Assembly (NCBI GenBank): GCA_037157565.1
Contig: JAZHRO010000073.1
Location: forward strand, 94,404,001-94,468,000
Direction of reading: 5' to 3'
From: Thalassia testudinum
Lineage: Eukaryota; Streptophyta; Magnoliopsida; Alismatales; Hydrocharitaceae
Length of the DNA stretch: 64,000 bases
The notes below the pieces were generated by a model, which did no database searches, was not told the DNA's origin, and worked only from the letters and a program-made list of their open reading frames with translations. Position numbers and translations under genes: made by a program. Below are positions 43,429 to 53,412 of the stretch, one piece after another. Position 1 is the stretch's first letter. Each line of letters begins with the position of its first letter.

Positions 43429-44109
43429 CTAAGGCTCCTCAAGAGTGACTTCGTCAACTAGATGGCCATCTAAAGTTATGTACGGTTTTAACCGTTGACC
43501 GTTGACGATAAAGGGAGTTGCTGAAGAGGAAGGATTTTTGATCTCCACAGCTCCATGGGGGAATACTTTGGTGATTATGTAAGGCCCATCCCAACGAGAT
43601 TTTAATTTCCCAGGAAAAAGCTTAAGTCTGGAATTGAAAAGCCAGACTTGTTGGTTGGGTTCAAAGGTCTTTCGAAGAATAAACTTGTCATGCAAGACCT
43701 TAGTTCTTTCTTTATAAGCTTGAGAGGTGTCATAAGCATCATTCCTCAGCTCCTCAAGCTCACTTAATTCTAGAAATCGTGCCTTACCTGCCTTCTCTAA
43801 ATCCATGTTAACACTTCGAATAGCCCAAAGTGCTTTATGTTCCAACTCAACAGGTAAATGGCACGCTTTTCCATACACAATCCGAAAGGGAGAAGTACCC
43901 AAAGGGGTCTTATAGGTCGTTCGATAAGCCCACAAAGCATCATCGAGCTTTTGGGACCAATCTTTCCTATCAGGTCTAACGGTCTTTTCCAAAATATTTT
44001 TTATCTCCCTATTTGATACTTCAACCTGGCCACTTGTCTGAGGGTGGTAAGGGGTAGCAACCTTGTGAGTCACTCCCAAACTCTTAATTAGCCGATTAAA
44101 GTGGTGGTT
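43429..44109 (-). pseudogene. int: T8 integrase C-terminal part
   Basis: Same frame as the large pol ORF, separated only by TGA at 44110-44112. Begins NHHFNRLIKSLGVTHKVATPYHPQTSGQVEVSN, with the third catalytic residue (Glu of GQVEV), then RKDWSQKLDDALWAYRTTYKTPLGTSPFRIVYGK, and the C-terminal domain to VNGQRLKPYI ... EVTLEEP and a stop. Otherwise uninterrupted for 216 residues. Confidence 0.92.
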
Positions 44110-47070
44110 TCAGAAATGAGGTCCCCCATCACTTATAATAGTCTTGGGGCAGCCGAAACGGGATACGATATTGGCCTTCACAAATTTCAAAACCACAGAG
44201 TGGTCATTTGTGCGCGTAGGAATGGCCTCTATCCATTTAGAGACATAATCAACTGCCACCAAGATATATTCAAAACCATGGGACGACGGGAAGGGACCCA
44301 TAAAGTCAATTCCCCACACATCAAAAGTTTCAACAGATTGAATAGGATGTTGAGGCATTTCATTCTTCTTCCCAATTGTTCCAGTCCGTTGACATCTAAT
44401 ACAGGCCTTAACAAAATTATGAGAATCCTTAAATAAGGAAGGCCACCAAAAATCGGACTGGAGAACCTTAAAAGCAATTTTCTTAGCACCAAAGTGTCCT
44501 CCACAATGAAGTTCATGGCAAAATGTCAGCACACTTTGCTGTTCCTCTTCAGACACACAACGTCTCAATACTTGGTCTTGTCCAATTCTAAATAATTCTG
44601 GCTCTTCCCAATGAAAATATCTCGCTTGAGAAATGAATCTCTTTCTTTTCTGCTTATCCCAAGAGCCAGGAGTTTGTCCAGTGACCAAGTAATTTACAAT
44701 GTCTGCATACCAAGGTAAAGTTGGTGTTACCGCCATCAGAGTTTCATCGGGAAATGTCTCGCGAATGTCTTTAGAAATAGAGTCATTAAGAGGAAGGCGA
44801 GACAGGTGGTCAGCCACAACATTTTCTACTCCTTTCTTTTCACGTATTTCCAAGTCAAATTCTTGAAGGAGTAAGATCCACCTAATCAGACGTGGCTTAG
44901 AATCTTTCTTAGCAATGAGATGTTTCACTGCTGCATGATCAATAAAAATAACCACCTTAGACCCAAGTAAATAAGACCTAAACTTCTCCAGAGCAAAAAC
45001 TACAGCAAGTAATTCTTTTTCAGTGATAGTGTAGTTTTGCTGAGGTTCAGTTAAAGTCTTGCTTGCATAATGCAGCACATGAGGTCTTCCCTCAACCCTT
45101 TGTCCAAGGACTGCTCCCACTGCATAATCCGAAGCATCACACATAAGCTCAAAGGGGAGTGTCCAATCAGGAGCTTGGAGAACATGCGTAGAGATCAAGG
45201 CCTCCTTTAGAGTTTGAAAGGCCTCGGCACACTTTGAATCAAAACTGAAGGAAGATTCCTTCGCCAATAAGTCACAAAGTGGCCTAGAAATCTTACTAAA
45301 ATTTTTAATAAAGCGCCTGTAAAAGCCAGCATGGCCTAGAAAGGATCTAATCTGTTTGACATTCGTAGGCAATGGAAGTTTGGAAATAGAATCAATCTTG
45401 GCTTTATCTACTTCCAAACCTTGCTCAGATACAACATGCCCAAGTACAATTCCTTTCTGTACCATGAAGTGACTTTTCTCCCAGTTGAGGACTAAACTAG
45501 TCTCCTTACATCGTTTCAACACATTCTCCAAGTGCAGGAGACACTGGTCGAAAGACGAGCCATAAATAGAGAAGTCATCCATAAATACTTCGACACACTC
45601 GTCAATCATGTCCGAAAAGATAGACATCATACACCGCTGGAAAGTTGCAGGGGCATTACATAATCCAAACGGCATACGCCTAAATGCAAAAGTACCGTAA
45701 GGACTCGTGAATGTCGTCTTTTCCTGGTCATCAGGAAAGACTGCCACCTGATTGTACCCAGAATATCCATCGAGAAAGCAATAATACTTATTCCCTACCA
45801 ATTTTTCGAGAATTTGATCAATAAAAGGCAAAGAAAAGTGATCCTTCTGGGTTGCGGTGTTTAGCTTGCGGTAATCAATACAGACCGTCCATCCAGTTGA
45901 GGGTCTAGTGACAACTTGTTCACCTTGGTCGTTGAGTTCCACAGTAAGGCCTGCCTTCTTTGGCACCACATGAATGGGACTAACCCATTTACTATCAGCA
46001 ATGGGATATATGATCCCAGAGTCCAACCACTTCAGGATTTCCTTTTTTACAACCTCCCTCATATTAGGGTTCAGACGTCTCTGCATGTCCCTAAAAGGCT
46101 TGATGGAATCATCAGTATAAATGTGGTGCATGCAGAGTGTAGAGTCTATACCCTTAATGTCAGCAATGCTCCAAGCAATAGCTTCCTTGTGCCTAGACAG
46201 GCATTCAATCAAGGCTCCCTCCTGTGCCTCAGACAGCACAGCCGAAATGATAACTGGGAGCGTATCATTGGCACCTAGGAAAACATACTTGAGAGTGTCA
46301 GGGAGGGGTTTCAACTCAAGGTTGGGGGCTTGTATGGTTGAGGGTTTCATAATAGATGTCCCCATCTCAGGTAGCAAATCTGCCTTCGGCGGAAATGATG
46401 GGGGAAGAGACTCAGCAGAAACTCCTAGCAATTCCTCTAGTTCTAGTATATCCCCTTCACATTCCTCCAAGAGATGGGAATGCTCATTTAGCATGACATG
46501 CTGAAGGGGGTCATCACATAACATTGCAGGAGTTGCCTCTTCAATCAGGTCATCTATCACCTCAACTTGAGAACATTCCTCAAGTCCAACTTGTTTATAA
46601 GCATCAAACACATTAAGCCGGATTTTCCTATTCCCAAAGCCCATTTTCAATGCCCCAGTATTGCAATTAATTGAAGCATGGGAAGTTGCAAGGAAGGGGC
46701 GACCCAAAATGATGGAGGGTTTGGTTGGCTTGTTGGTAGGGTCAGTGTCCAAAACTAAGAAGTCAACGGGAAAGAAGAAATCCTTCACTCTTACGAGGAC
46801 ATCTTCCAAAATTCCCCGTGGTATCTTAAGTGATCGATCAGCAACTTGAAGGATTACAGGGTTAGGCTTCAGATTGCCTCCCCCAAGTTGTTCATACACG
46901 TAGCTCGGAAGGATGTTCACCCCCGCACCCAGATCAAGCAGAGCCTCATCAATTTGTAAGTCACCAATAACTACAGAGATATATGGGGCTCCTGGGTCCT
47001 TAAGTTTCGAGGGTGTGCCATGTTGAACAATTGAGCTAACAGAATCAGGCAGGACAACTTTAGATTGGAC
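44110..47070 (-). CDS. pol: T8 Pol: protease, RT, RNase H, integrase N-terminus/core
   Basis: Open for 986 codons between TAG at 47071-47073 and TGA at 44110-44112; no obvious ATG, as expected for a Gag-Pol continuation. In order: [16 protein letters not shown], protease site [13 protein letters not shown] (about 46905-46945), linker, RT ([56 protein letters not shown] at 45571-45585), thumb ([20 protein letters not shown]), RNase H ([48 protein letters not shown]), integrase zinc region ([14 protein letters not shown] ... CIRCQ), and core Asp residues in WGIDFMGPF and IISDGGPHF. All catalytic residues visible in this span are present. Confidence 0.94.
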   Translation of the reverse strand, partial: VQSKVVLPDSVSSIVQHGTPSKLKDPGAPYISVVIGDLQIDEALLDLGAGVNILPSYVYEQLGGGNLKPNPVILQVADRSLKIPRGILEDVLVRVKDFFFPVDFLVLDTDPTNKPTKPSIILGRPFLATSHASINCNTGALKMGFGNRKIRLNVFDAYKQVGLEECSQVEVIDDLIEEATPAMLCDDPLQHVMLNEHSHLLEECEGDILELEELLGVSAESLPPSFPPKADLLPEMGTSIMKPSTIQAPNLELKPLPDTLKYVFLGANDTLPVIISAVLSEAQEGALIECLSRHKEAIAWSIADIKGIDSTLCMHHIYTDDSIKPFRDMQRRLNPNMREVVKKEILKWLDSGIIYPIADSKWVSPIHVVPKKAGLTVELNDQGEQVVTRPSTGWTVCIDYRKLNTATQKDHFSLPFIDQILEKLVGNKYYCFLDGYSGYNQVAVFPDDQEKTTFTSPYGTFAFRRMPFGLCNAPATFQRCMMSIFSDMIDECVEVFMDDFSIYGSSFDQCLLHLENVLKRCKETSLVLNWEKSHFMVQKGIVLGHVVSEQGLEVDKAKIDSISKLPLPTNVKQIRSFLGHAGFYRRFIKNFSKISRPLCDLLAKESSFSFDSKCAEAFQTLKEALISTHVLQAPDWTLPFELMCDASDYAVGAVLGQRVEGRPHVLHYASKTLTEPQQNYTITEKELLAVVFALEKFRSYLLGSKVVIFIDHAAVKHLIAKKDSKPRLIRWILLLQEFDLEIREKKGVENVVADHLSRLPLNDSISKDIRETFPDETLMAVTPTLPWYADIVNYLVTGQTPGSWDKQKRKRFISQARYFHWEEPELFRIGQDQVLRRCVSEEEQQSVLTFCHELHCGGHFGAKKIAFKVLQSDFWWPSLFKDSHNFVKACIRCQRTGTIGKKNEMPQHPIQSVETFDVWGIDFMGPFPSSHGFEYILVAVDYVSKWIEAIPTRTNDHSVVLKFVKANIVSRFGCPKTIISDGGPHF

Positions 47071-47598
47071 CTATTTTCTAGATTGCCTCTTTTTCGTGCA
47101 CAAGTCCTTTAAGAAGCAGGCATAAGACAGAATCTGCCTGATAGCTTCAAGCAAAGGCAGGTTAATCTGCACTTGCTTGAAAGTTTCCATAATCTCATCC
47201 GTCTTATCTTTGGCTCCAGATGAGCCAGCAGAAGTCTGCCCAGAGGTGGATAAGCGCTCTGGAAATGGCACTCTCGATCTCTAGGTGGAAGGGTTGTCAT
47301 GTTGAGTAAGGGGTGGAACGGGGGCAACTTCTTCCGGTGAGGTGATTTCAAGCGGAGAAGATTTGGGCAAATCTTCTTCGGTGGGGGTGAAAGTCGGGGT
47401 GGATGTTTTCTTAGGGGGTGAGACTATAGGAGCATCAGGTTTGGAAATTTCTTTCCCACTCCTCAGAATAGTCACCGCCTGAGCATGCTCCCTAAAGACA
47501 ATCCCTTTTCCTTTAGGATTTTCCTCAGCAGCACTTGGAAACTTCCCAGTCTCCCTCTGTCTAACGGCCTCAACAAGGTGTCCAATTTGTGATTTCAT
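47071..47598 (-). pseudogene. T8 gag-protease linker
   Basis: Same frame as Pol. From 47598: MKSQIGHLVEAVRQRETGKFPSAAEENPKGKG, ILRSGKEISKPD, a Pro/Thr/Glu-rich stretch, TAG at 47281-47283, then FPERLSTSGQ and ETFKQVQINLPLLEAIRQILSYACFLKDLCTKKRQSRK, and TAG at 47071-47073. The first ATG overlaps the gag TGA as ATGA, so this frame is -1 relative to gag. Confidence 0.88.
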
Positions 47599-48842
47599 CT
47601 CATGTATAGCTTGTCATGAGATTGGATGATGGCACTTTGACTTTCTTGCATAGTTTTCAACATCGCCTTCAATTCATCCATCTCAGAGGTTTTAGGTTGG
47701 GCAAAGGTCTGAGGTTGGTTCATTTGATGGTTTTGAAAGGATTGCAGTTTGTAATTCCCTGAATTTGAGACATTTCCTTGTCTCCATGAAAAGTTTGGGT
47801 GGTTCCTCCATCCCTCATTATAAGTGTTGGAGAAAGGATCATTACGAGGTCTTAGACAGAACCCTTGAGCGGCATTCAAATCCGCTTGTACAAGCTCAGG
47901 GAATTGGGAGGCCAAGTGGCAATCCACAGTGGCATGTCTATTGCCTTGACAAATTATGCATTCGGAAGCTTGGGATGTGGAGGTATTAGGTGTGAATGAA
48001 CTCGGGTTCGACATAAGCCTTTCCATGTTTTGATTCAGTAATTGAATTTGATAGGCTAAATTCTGGGTGTCCCTTGCTTCATTCGCCTCCAACTTTCTTT
48101 GCATGAGAGTGGGCTTTCTATCCATGTAGGCAGAATTCAAGTGAATAGAATTCTCACTCAAAGTATCAAATAAGTTCCAAGCTTCATCCTCAGTCTTAGA
48201 TAGAAAGGTTCCTGCATAGGCACCATCCACAGTTTGCCTATGGGAATCATTAAGTCCGGTGTAGAACCTTTCAACCAGTTGCCATTTAGGCACCTGGTGA
48301 TGTGGCAAAAGTTTCAGCAAATCGTTAAAGTGCTCCCACGCATCATGGAAAGCTTCCCCATCCTTTTGAGCAAAACTCATGATTTCCCTCCTAAAGTGAT
48401 TTGTTTTGCTCATGGGGAAGTACTTCTTCAAAAACTCCTTTTTCAGGGAATCCCAAGTATTTATATTATCAAGGGTGTGATACCAATACTTGGCTTTGTC
48501 CTTTAGGGAGAAGGGAAAGAGGGTCCGCATTTGAGCGTCATCAGTAACGCCCTGCAGCTTCACCATGGAACAGACCTCGGTGAATTCCTAAATATGCCTG
48601 TAAGGGTCTTCCCTAGTAGTACCATAAAAGGAGGGTAGCAAGGATATGGTACTACTTTTGATCTCATATGGATTGTCCCCTCTAGGTCTACGTAGTGCTG
48701 GGCCAGCTTGGTTGGTTGGGATGAAATATTCCTTAAGGCTCCTTTGACCGACCATTTCCACCCTTGGGAGGTCTTTTCTTAGGATTCTTTCCGGTTCAGG
48801 ATCAAATACAAGTTGTCTCCTAAGAGAACGCCTACGAAGCAT
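47595..48842 (-). pseudogene. gag: T8 Gag, one in-frame stop
   Basis: 415 codons from MLRRRSLRRQLVFDPEPERI to DKLYMR, then TGA, interrupted only by TAG at 48585-48587 (after REDPYRHI). Gag domain: EFTEVCSMVKLQGVTDDAQMRTLFPFSLKDKAKYWYHTL, SLKKEFLKKYFPMSKTNHFRREIMSF, and FYTGLNDSHRQTVDGAYAGTFLSK. CCHC knuckle CIICQGNRHATVDC (CX2CX4HX4C). C-terminus: RNDPFSNTYNEGWRNHPNFSWRQ. An intact 323-codon ORF starts downstream of the stop at 48566. Confidence 0.92.
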
Positions 48843-50042
48843 GCACTACAAACACAATTCAAACGGACTTGTTTGGTCTTTACAGATTTAGGCTTTTGAA
48901 TTTAATTCAAATTGTAGGTGACAAAACAAGTTGCCCAATCAATTACGCGCCTATTGTCAACCTTCGAAATGCCTAAAAAGACCTAGTTGGAACTTAGGTA
49001 TTCTTCCCTAAATCTCAAATGGTCAAGTAAATCCAAAGACGGAAGATCGAGGGATGCAAGTAGGCCTAAGCCTTCCTTTGAAGCTGTGCTTTCGCGGTGC
49101 TCCTCAACTACCCCCAAAAATCCGTGACAGGGTATCCCCCTCTTTGGATTTACAAAACCTTTGATTTCCAGTTCTGAACACTTCAGAATCCAACAATAGG
49201 AGGGCTCTTATCCTAGTCGTTTCAAGACTTAGGAGTGTCTAAATGAGTGTTATGGTGCAACAGATATAAGTGTGCATTCACCGCAAAATGATTTTGAATT
49301 TTTAATCGCACACCATGTTTTACAATCAAGTCCTTGATTTTTAGATGTCCCTCCTTTAATTAGTCTTTTTTTTTTTGAATATATGTGACCACTTGTTAGA
49401 TCGCTTCAAGACAGACTTTGTGGTCTTTGCATTAAATCTTAAATGCAATGCGTGATCAAAAATATGATGCAAAGTAAGAGAATGCGTACCTTGCCTCCAG
49501 CGATCTTTGATGCAAAAATGCACGCAATGCAGAAAAGCAAATCTAAAGGCTGCTCATACAGACCTAAATGGTTCGTCCTAGGGCAGGCAGCTCGTTTTTT
49601 TTCTTTTTCTATTTTTTTTAGAACTACTTATGCACAAGCAAATAAAAGAAATAATAAAAAATAAACCTAAATCTGAAGAAAAGGGAACAGGTTCCCAAAA
49701 ATTACCCAACACGGGTCCAAAACAAAATCGGGGAACAAACCCCTCAAAATATGCCCCAGAACAAGGGTTTCAAACTAACTGTAATGAAAAATTAAGTCTA
49801 CAATCTTAATTCTATTCTAATTAAACTAATGACTAAATGGTGTCCGTCACATCCTCGTCCTTCTCCTCCGTTTAAAAATGGCTCGTCCAATTCTCGTCTG
49901 GCGACGTCAAGGATCGCCTCTCACAGTGGCTGATTCTTGCACAAATTTTCTCGCACAGAAAAGAAAATAATGAATTGTCAAATCTCTGTGCAATTGACAA
50001 AAAATCAAAATAAAATTAGGCGAAATTATTGCATCTGTTGCC
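48843..50042 (-). other. T8 untranslated leader
   Basis: About 1.2 kb between PBS and gag with no coding similarity. Contains GCGGTGCTC (near 49096, plus strand sense), which resembles a short piece of the T2 leader (near 13880-13900). A-rich and T-rich patches near 49370 and 49600-49660. Confidence 0.6.
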
Positions 50043-50060
50043 TCCCCGGCAACGGCGCCA
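50043..50060 (-). promoter_or_regulatory. T8 primer-binding site, exact tRNA-Asp complement
   Basis: Minus strand TGGCGCCGTTGCCGGGGA, identical to the complement of the plant tRNA-Asp 3' end, two bases from the LTR. Reference form for the decayed PBS of T1, T2 and T10. Confidence 0.95.
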
Positions 50061-50062
50061 TT

Positions 50063-51799
50063 TGACTGGTCGATCTTTCACTTTTAAAGTTGTTTGTAGT
50101 TCAATGTGGTGGAAAAATCGACTAGTCAATATTTAACAAGAAATAACCACTCGCAGAGGAGTGGGTCATATCCACAGGGAGGCAATAACGTATTAAAATT
50201 CACGCCACTTAAAAATGTTTGTTCGTAGTCAATTTGGACAAGAACCAAGCCAAGATTGCCTTTAGATTAAGGTTTAAGCAAGAAACAATGCTGAAATGGC
50301 AATTATGAGAAACTAGAGGATATTTTCCGCAATGCAGAATCAATAAAATATGATTAAAAAGTGGCAATGGCAGAAAATGTTAATTTTAATTGATGGTTTA
50401 CTGTAGCAAAATAGGGGAATTTTTCCCCTTTGTCTTGCGCGATGAGGAGCCGATGGCTGGGCGCGGGAAGCTCGGAGGAGGTCCCTTGGACCAAGAGCTT
50501 CGAATCGGTGGTGGCGGCGAGTCACGTGGCGGCCGGAGGTGGCCGGACGAGCTCCGGCGGTGGTGCTGCTGGTGGCGGCTGCAGGCGGTTGAGCGGGTGC
50601 GCTGCAGCTGATGAGGGCGCGGGCGGCTGTTGTGCATGGGCGAAGGGCGCTGCGGGCGGCTGGCGTGTGCGTGCAAGCTGCAGGCGCTTCTGCAAGCGTG
50701 GGCGGAGGATGCTGCAGGCGCGGTGAAGAGCGGTTGGCGTTCTGCAGCTGTGTACTGATCTGCAGGCGCGGGAGAATGGTTGCGCGGGTCTACAGGCGAG
50801 TGGAGAGCGCTCCAGCCGGTGAGCGTGTGGAGATGGGCGCGGTTGAGGAGGGCGTGCGCGGGTGGCTGCTGCTGGTGGCAGGCGCGCAGGTGAAGGTGTC
50901 TGCAGTTGTGGTGAAGCGTTGGTCTGCAGGCGCGTGGAAGCGTTGTGGTGGTCTGCAGGGGCGGGCGGAGGTGTGGCTGTTGGAGAGTTGAGGCGCGTTT
51001 GAGCTGAAGGTTGACGGACGTGGGTGCGCTGAAGGTTCTGCAGGTGAGGGAAGGGGTCTGCAGGCGACTTCAGGCGTGTGCGGTGAAGTGAGCGGGTAAC
51101 TTCAGACGTCTGGGAAATTCCCCAGACGTCATAAGTTACTGAGAGGGTGGCTGAATCAGTAGCTCGGTGATGGTGGTCGGCGATGACGGCGAGGAGGATG
51201 CACGCTAAGGTGCTCACGGTGATGCGGCGAGCTCCGGATGGCGGTGTGACCTGTCACACCACACGCCCACGGTGATGGAGACTCGTCGCTATAGTAGAGG
51301 CCGACAGTGTGGAGTGGAAGAGAGAGGTTCTCTCTGCACAGTGGTGGGTCGGTGGCGGAGGCCTCCCGAGCTTGGCTGCCTCCCTCCTTTTGTAGTGGCC
51401 TGCACAAGTTTGAAATCAGCCGCCCGACCAGATCCACCACATCCGCTCCCCCTTGAATGGCTTCTTCACTGTAGCAGCCGGGCGTTGGAGCGACAGCCAG
51501 TCGTTCTGAAAGAAGAAGAATAAAGAAAATAATGTTAAAATATTAGGGTCATTTATGCACAGACCCTCAACTTCTATGTTAATGAAAACAATGTACCTAA
51601 TTGGTTATCTAATTAGATGAATGCTATTCTAAGCTAATTCTAAATGCACTTAAGATATGAATGCAATGTATGGATTATGTAATCAAATTAAAACTATGAA
51701 TTAATCTATTGGCATCCTAATTATGCTAAATAAATGTTAGAATTAACGTAATGTGTAGGCACTTAAATACTTAAATAGCCCACAACTATGGGCTAATCA
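50063..51799 (-). repeat. T8 5' LTR
   Basis: 1737 bp, partner of 40459-42219. Palindrome pair AGACGTCTGGG (51104-51114) and CCCAGACGTCA (one base changed at the end). A TACAAAAGG element (minus, about 51389-51397) sits where the TATA box is expected. Confidence 0.95.
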
Positions 51800-52519
51800 C
51801 ATACATTTCAATAGCCAAAATGTCTGTTAATGCATGTTCTTAGCATCATATTAGCATCATACATTGTAAATATTGCATAACATGCACAATCATGCATTTA
51901 GGTCAACTTGTATAATTGTATAGTAATTATCTCCTTTTATGGTTAGGGATAGGGTGATTTTTAATCGGGGCCTTGGATCAAAGATCCAACTGTACGGATC
52001 TAATCAGGGCGACGATTGGAGTTTAACGACTCCAAGATCACCCTGATCGGACATTCGTAGCACCAGACAGAGACCGAGGAAGCCTAAAGATCAAGGGCCA
52101 AGATGGTACCAATCCTCACTTCAGACGACAAATCCGATAGCACAGATGGGTTCGGATCGATGATCGCAACCTAATGGCATGAAAATTGGTCCAATCCAAC
52201 ATTTGTGGCACCATCTACAACATGCAAAAGATGGACGGCTAAGATGGCATCACGTGGCACCATCACAGCCACCTAAATCAACCGCAGCACTGCTCCCCAT
52301 CCTCTGAAGGCATGACGAGGCGTGATCTAGGCTATTGGATCTTGATCCAACGGCTGTGAAGAGCATGCGCTTAATTTGTAACCTCGACAAAGTGCGCCGC
52401 TAGCACAGCGGTCGAGCGGCGTTGCGTGAGCGTACGATGCGCGTTCAACTCGCCATCCATAGTGCATTTTGAGCACAGCAGGTGGGGAGGCATGTGCGGC
52501 GCGTGCACGTCAGCCACTA

Positions 52520-52561
52520 TCAGACCTTTAGTGATAGAGAAATCCATCACTAAAGACCTGA
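52520..52561. repeat. 42-bp imperfect fold-back in T5 LTR
   Basis: TCAGACCTTTAGTGATAG, six bases, CCATCACTAAAGACCTGA; arms match at 15 of 18 positions. The TTTAGTGAT ... ATCACTAAA ends look like terminal inverted repeats of small plant DNA transposons, but the unit is too short to call one. Confidence 0.7.
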
Positions 52562-52611
52562 TTTTAATGCTTTAAGCTTGAAATGACAAATTTGCCCTCA
52601 ATTCCTACAAC

Positions 52612-52618
52612 TATAAAA
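52612..52618 (+). promoter_or_regulatory. T5 LTR TATA box
   Basis: AACTATAAAAGGAGACC followed by a C/T-rich leader; same type as T1, T3 and T11. Confidence 0.7.
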
Positions 52619-53213
52619 GGAGACCTGACCTCCACTTCTTCTTCATCCCTTCCTTCACCTCTCTCCCTCTCCAAAGCTCAAGAAAAGCTTGTCCCACACT
52701 CGGGATGCTATTCTAGAGCCAAATCCAATTTTCTCGCTCCCGTTCGAGAAGTGGATCCCACGATGATGATGATGTGCTACCTCATTTCCGCTTCTTCTTG
52801 CTTCGTCCTCCTTCCCGCTCCATCCTCCGTCTTCCAGTCATCGCTCCATCCGACTCATCCTCCAAGCAGTCATCGAGGAGGATAACATCTCCCTCCCTTC
52901 TTTTTAATTACTTTTTAGAATAGAATTTTCTGCTTTCTTGTTGTAATCATTTCTTGCTTTGTAGCTGTAAAAACATTCTGATTATATCAAGTGATTGTTC
53001 TCTCTCTCTCTCTTATTGTTTATATCAATTCCATTGTAATTATTTCGTTTTCAAACAAAAACACAAAAAATATAAATTACGGATTTTAGATCAATGTAGC
53101 CTCCCTATGTTCGACCCAGAATTCTTAAAATTTTGGTATAAATTTATCTGTTGACGGATTTCTCCGCAAATCAAACTATGATAGGTTTTTCGAAACTAAC
53201 TTCAATCACGTAG

Positions 53214-53412
53214 TCTTCCACTTTCAACGCGTACCCTTAAAAAGCTCCAGGTACAGATCTCGCATCGCTGCCTCGAGCTCCCAAGTCGCCTCCTCGTGCC
53301 ACTGGATTCTCCACAGGAACTTCACCAATGGCACCTCCTTCCGCCTCAGGTTCTTGACGGCTTTATCTAGTATTTGTACTAGCCTCTCAAGGTAGGTCAA
53401 GTCATCTCCCAC
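53214..53412 (-). pseudogene. T4 chromodomain (end of integrase)
   Basis: Minus strand GDDLTYLERLVQILDKAVKNLRRKEVPLVKFLWRIQWHEEATWELEAAMRDLYLELFKG then TGA. This is a chromodomain of the chromovirus integrase C-terminus (VQILD, PLVKFLWR, EEATWELE), which in this group directs integration to heterochromatin. It is cut on its N-terminal side by T9 and joins leftward across T5 to 29251-29354. Confidence 0.88.

Larger units (their letters stand above)
40459..51799 (-). mobile_element. T8: nearly intact Athila-type retrotransposon
   Basis: 11.34 kb with LTRs 40459-42219 and 50063-51799, perfect TSD CATAC (40454-40458 and 51800-51804), exact tRNA-Asp PBS, consensus PPT, and gag-pol on the minus strand. 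In the first 155 LTR bases I count four differences, all transitions, three of them at CG sites. Only four in-frame stops and one frameshift interrupt gag-pol. This is the youngest insertion in the window by appearance. Confidence 0.95.
29360..53208 (+). mobile_element. T5: Athila-type Ty3/gypsy element carrying T6, T7 and T8
   Basis: 5' LTR at 29360 (truncated), gag-pol on plus strand, PPT at 40431-40446, 3' LTR 40447-40458 plus 51805-53208. TSD CGTAC (29355-29359) against CGTAG (53209-53213), one mismatch. Removing T5 restores the chromovirus pol end. Without T6-T8 it would be about 8.6 kb, short because the LTR end, PBS, leader and gag N-terminus are deleted near 30200. Confidence 0.88.
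51805..53208 (+). repeat. T5 3' LTR, remainder
   Basis: Continues from 40458 after T8 and its CATAC duplication. Shares its first 600 bp with 29370-30010. TATA box at 52612, C/T-rich leader, CCCTATGTTCGACCC near 53102, end ...ACTTCAATCA, then TSD CGTAG. Total LTR about 1.42 kb. Confidence 0.88.
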
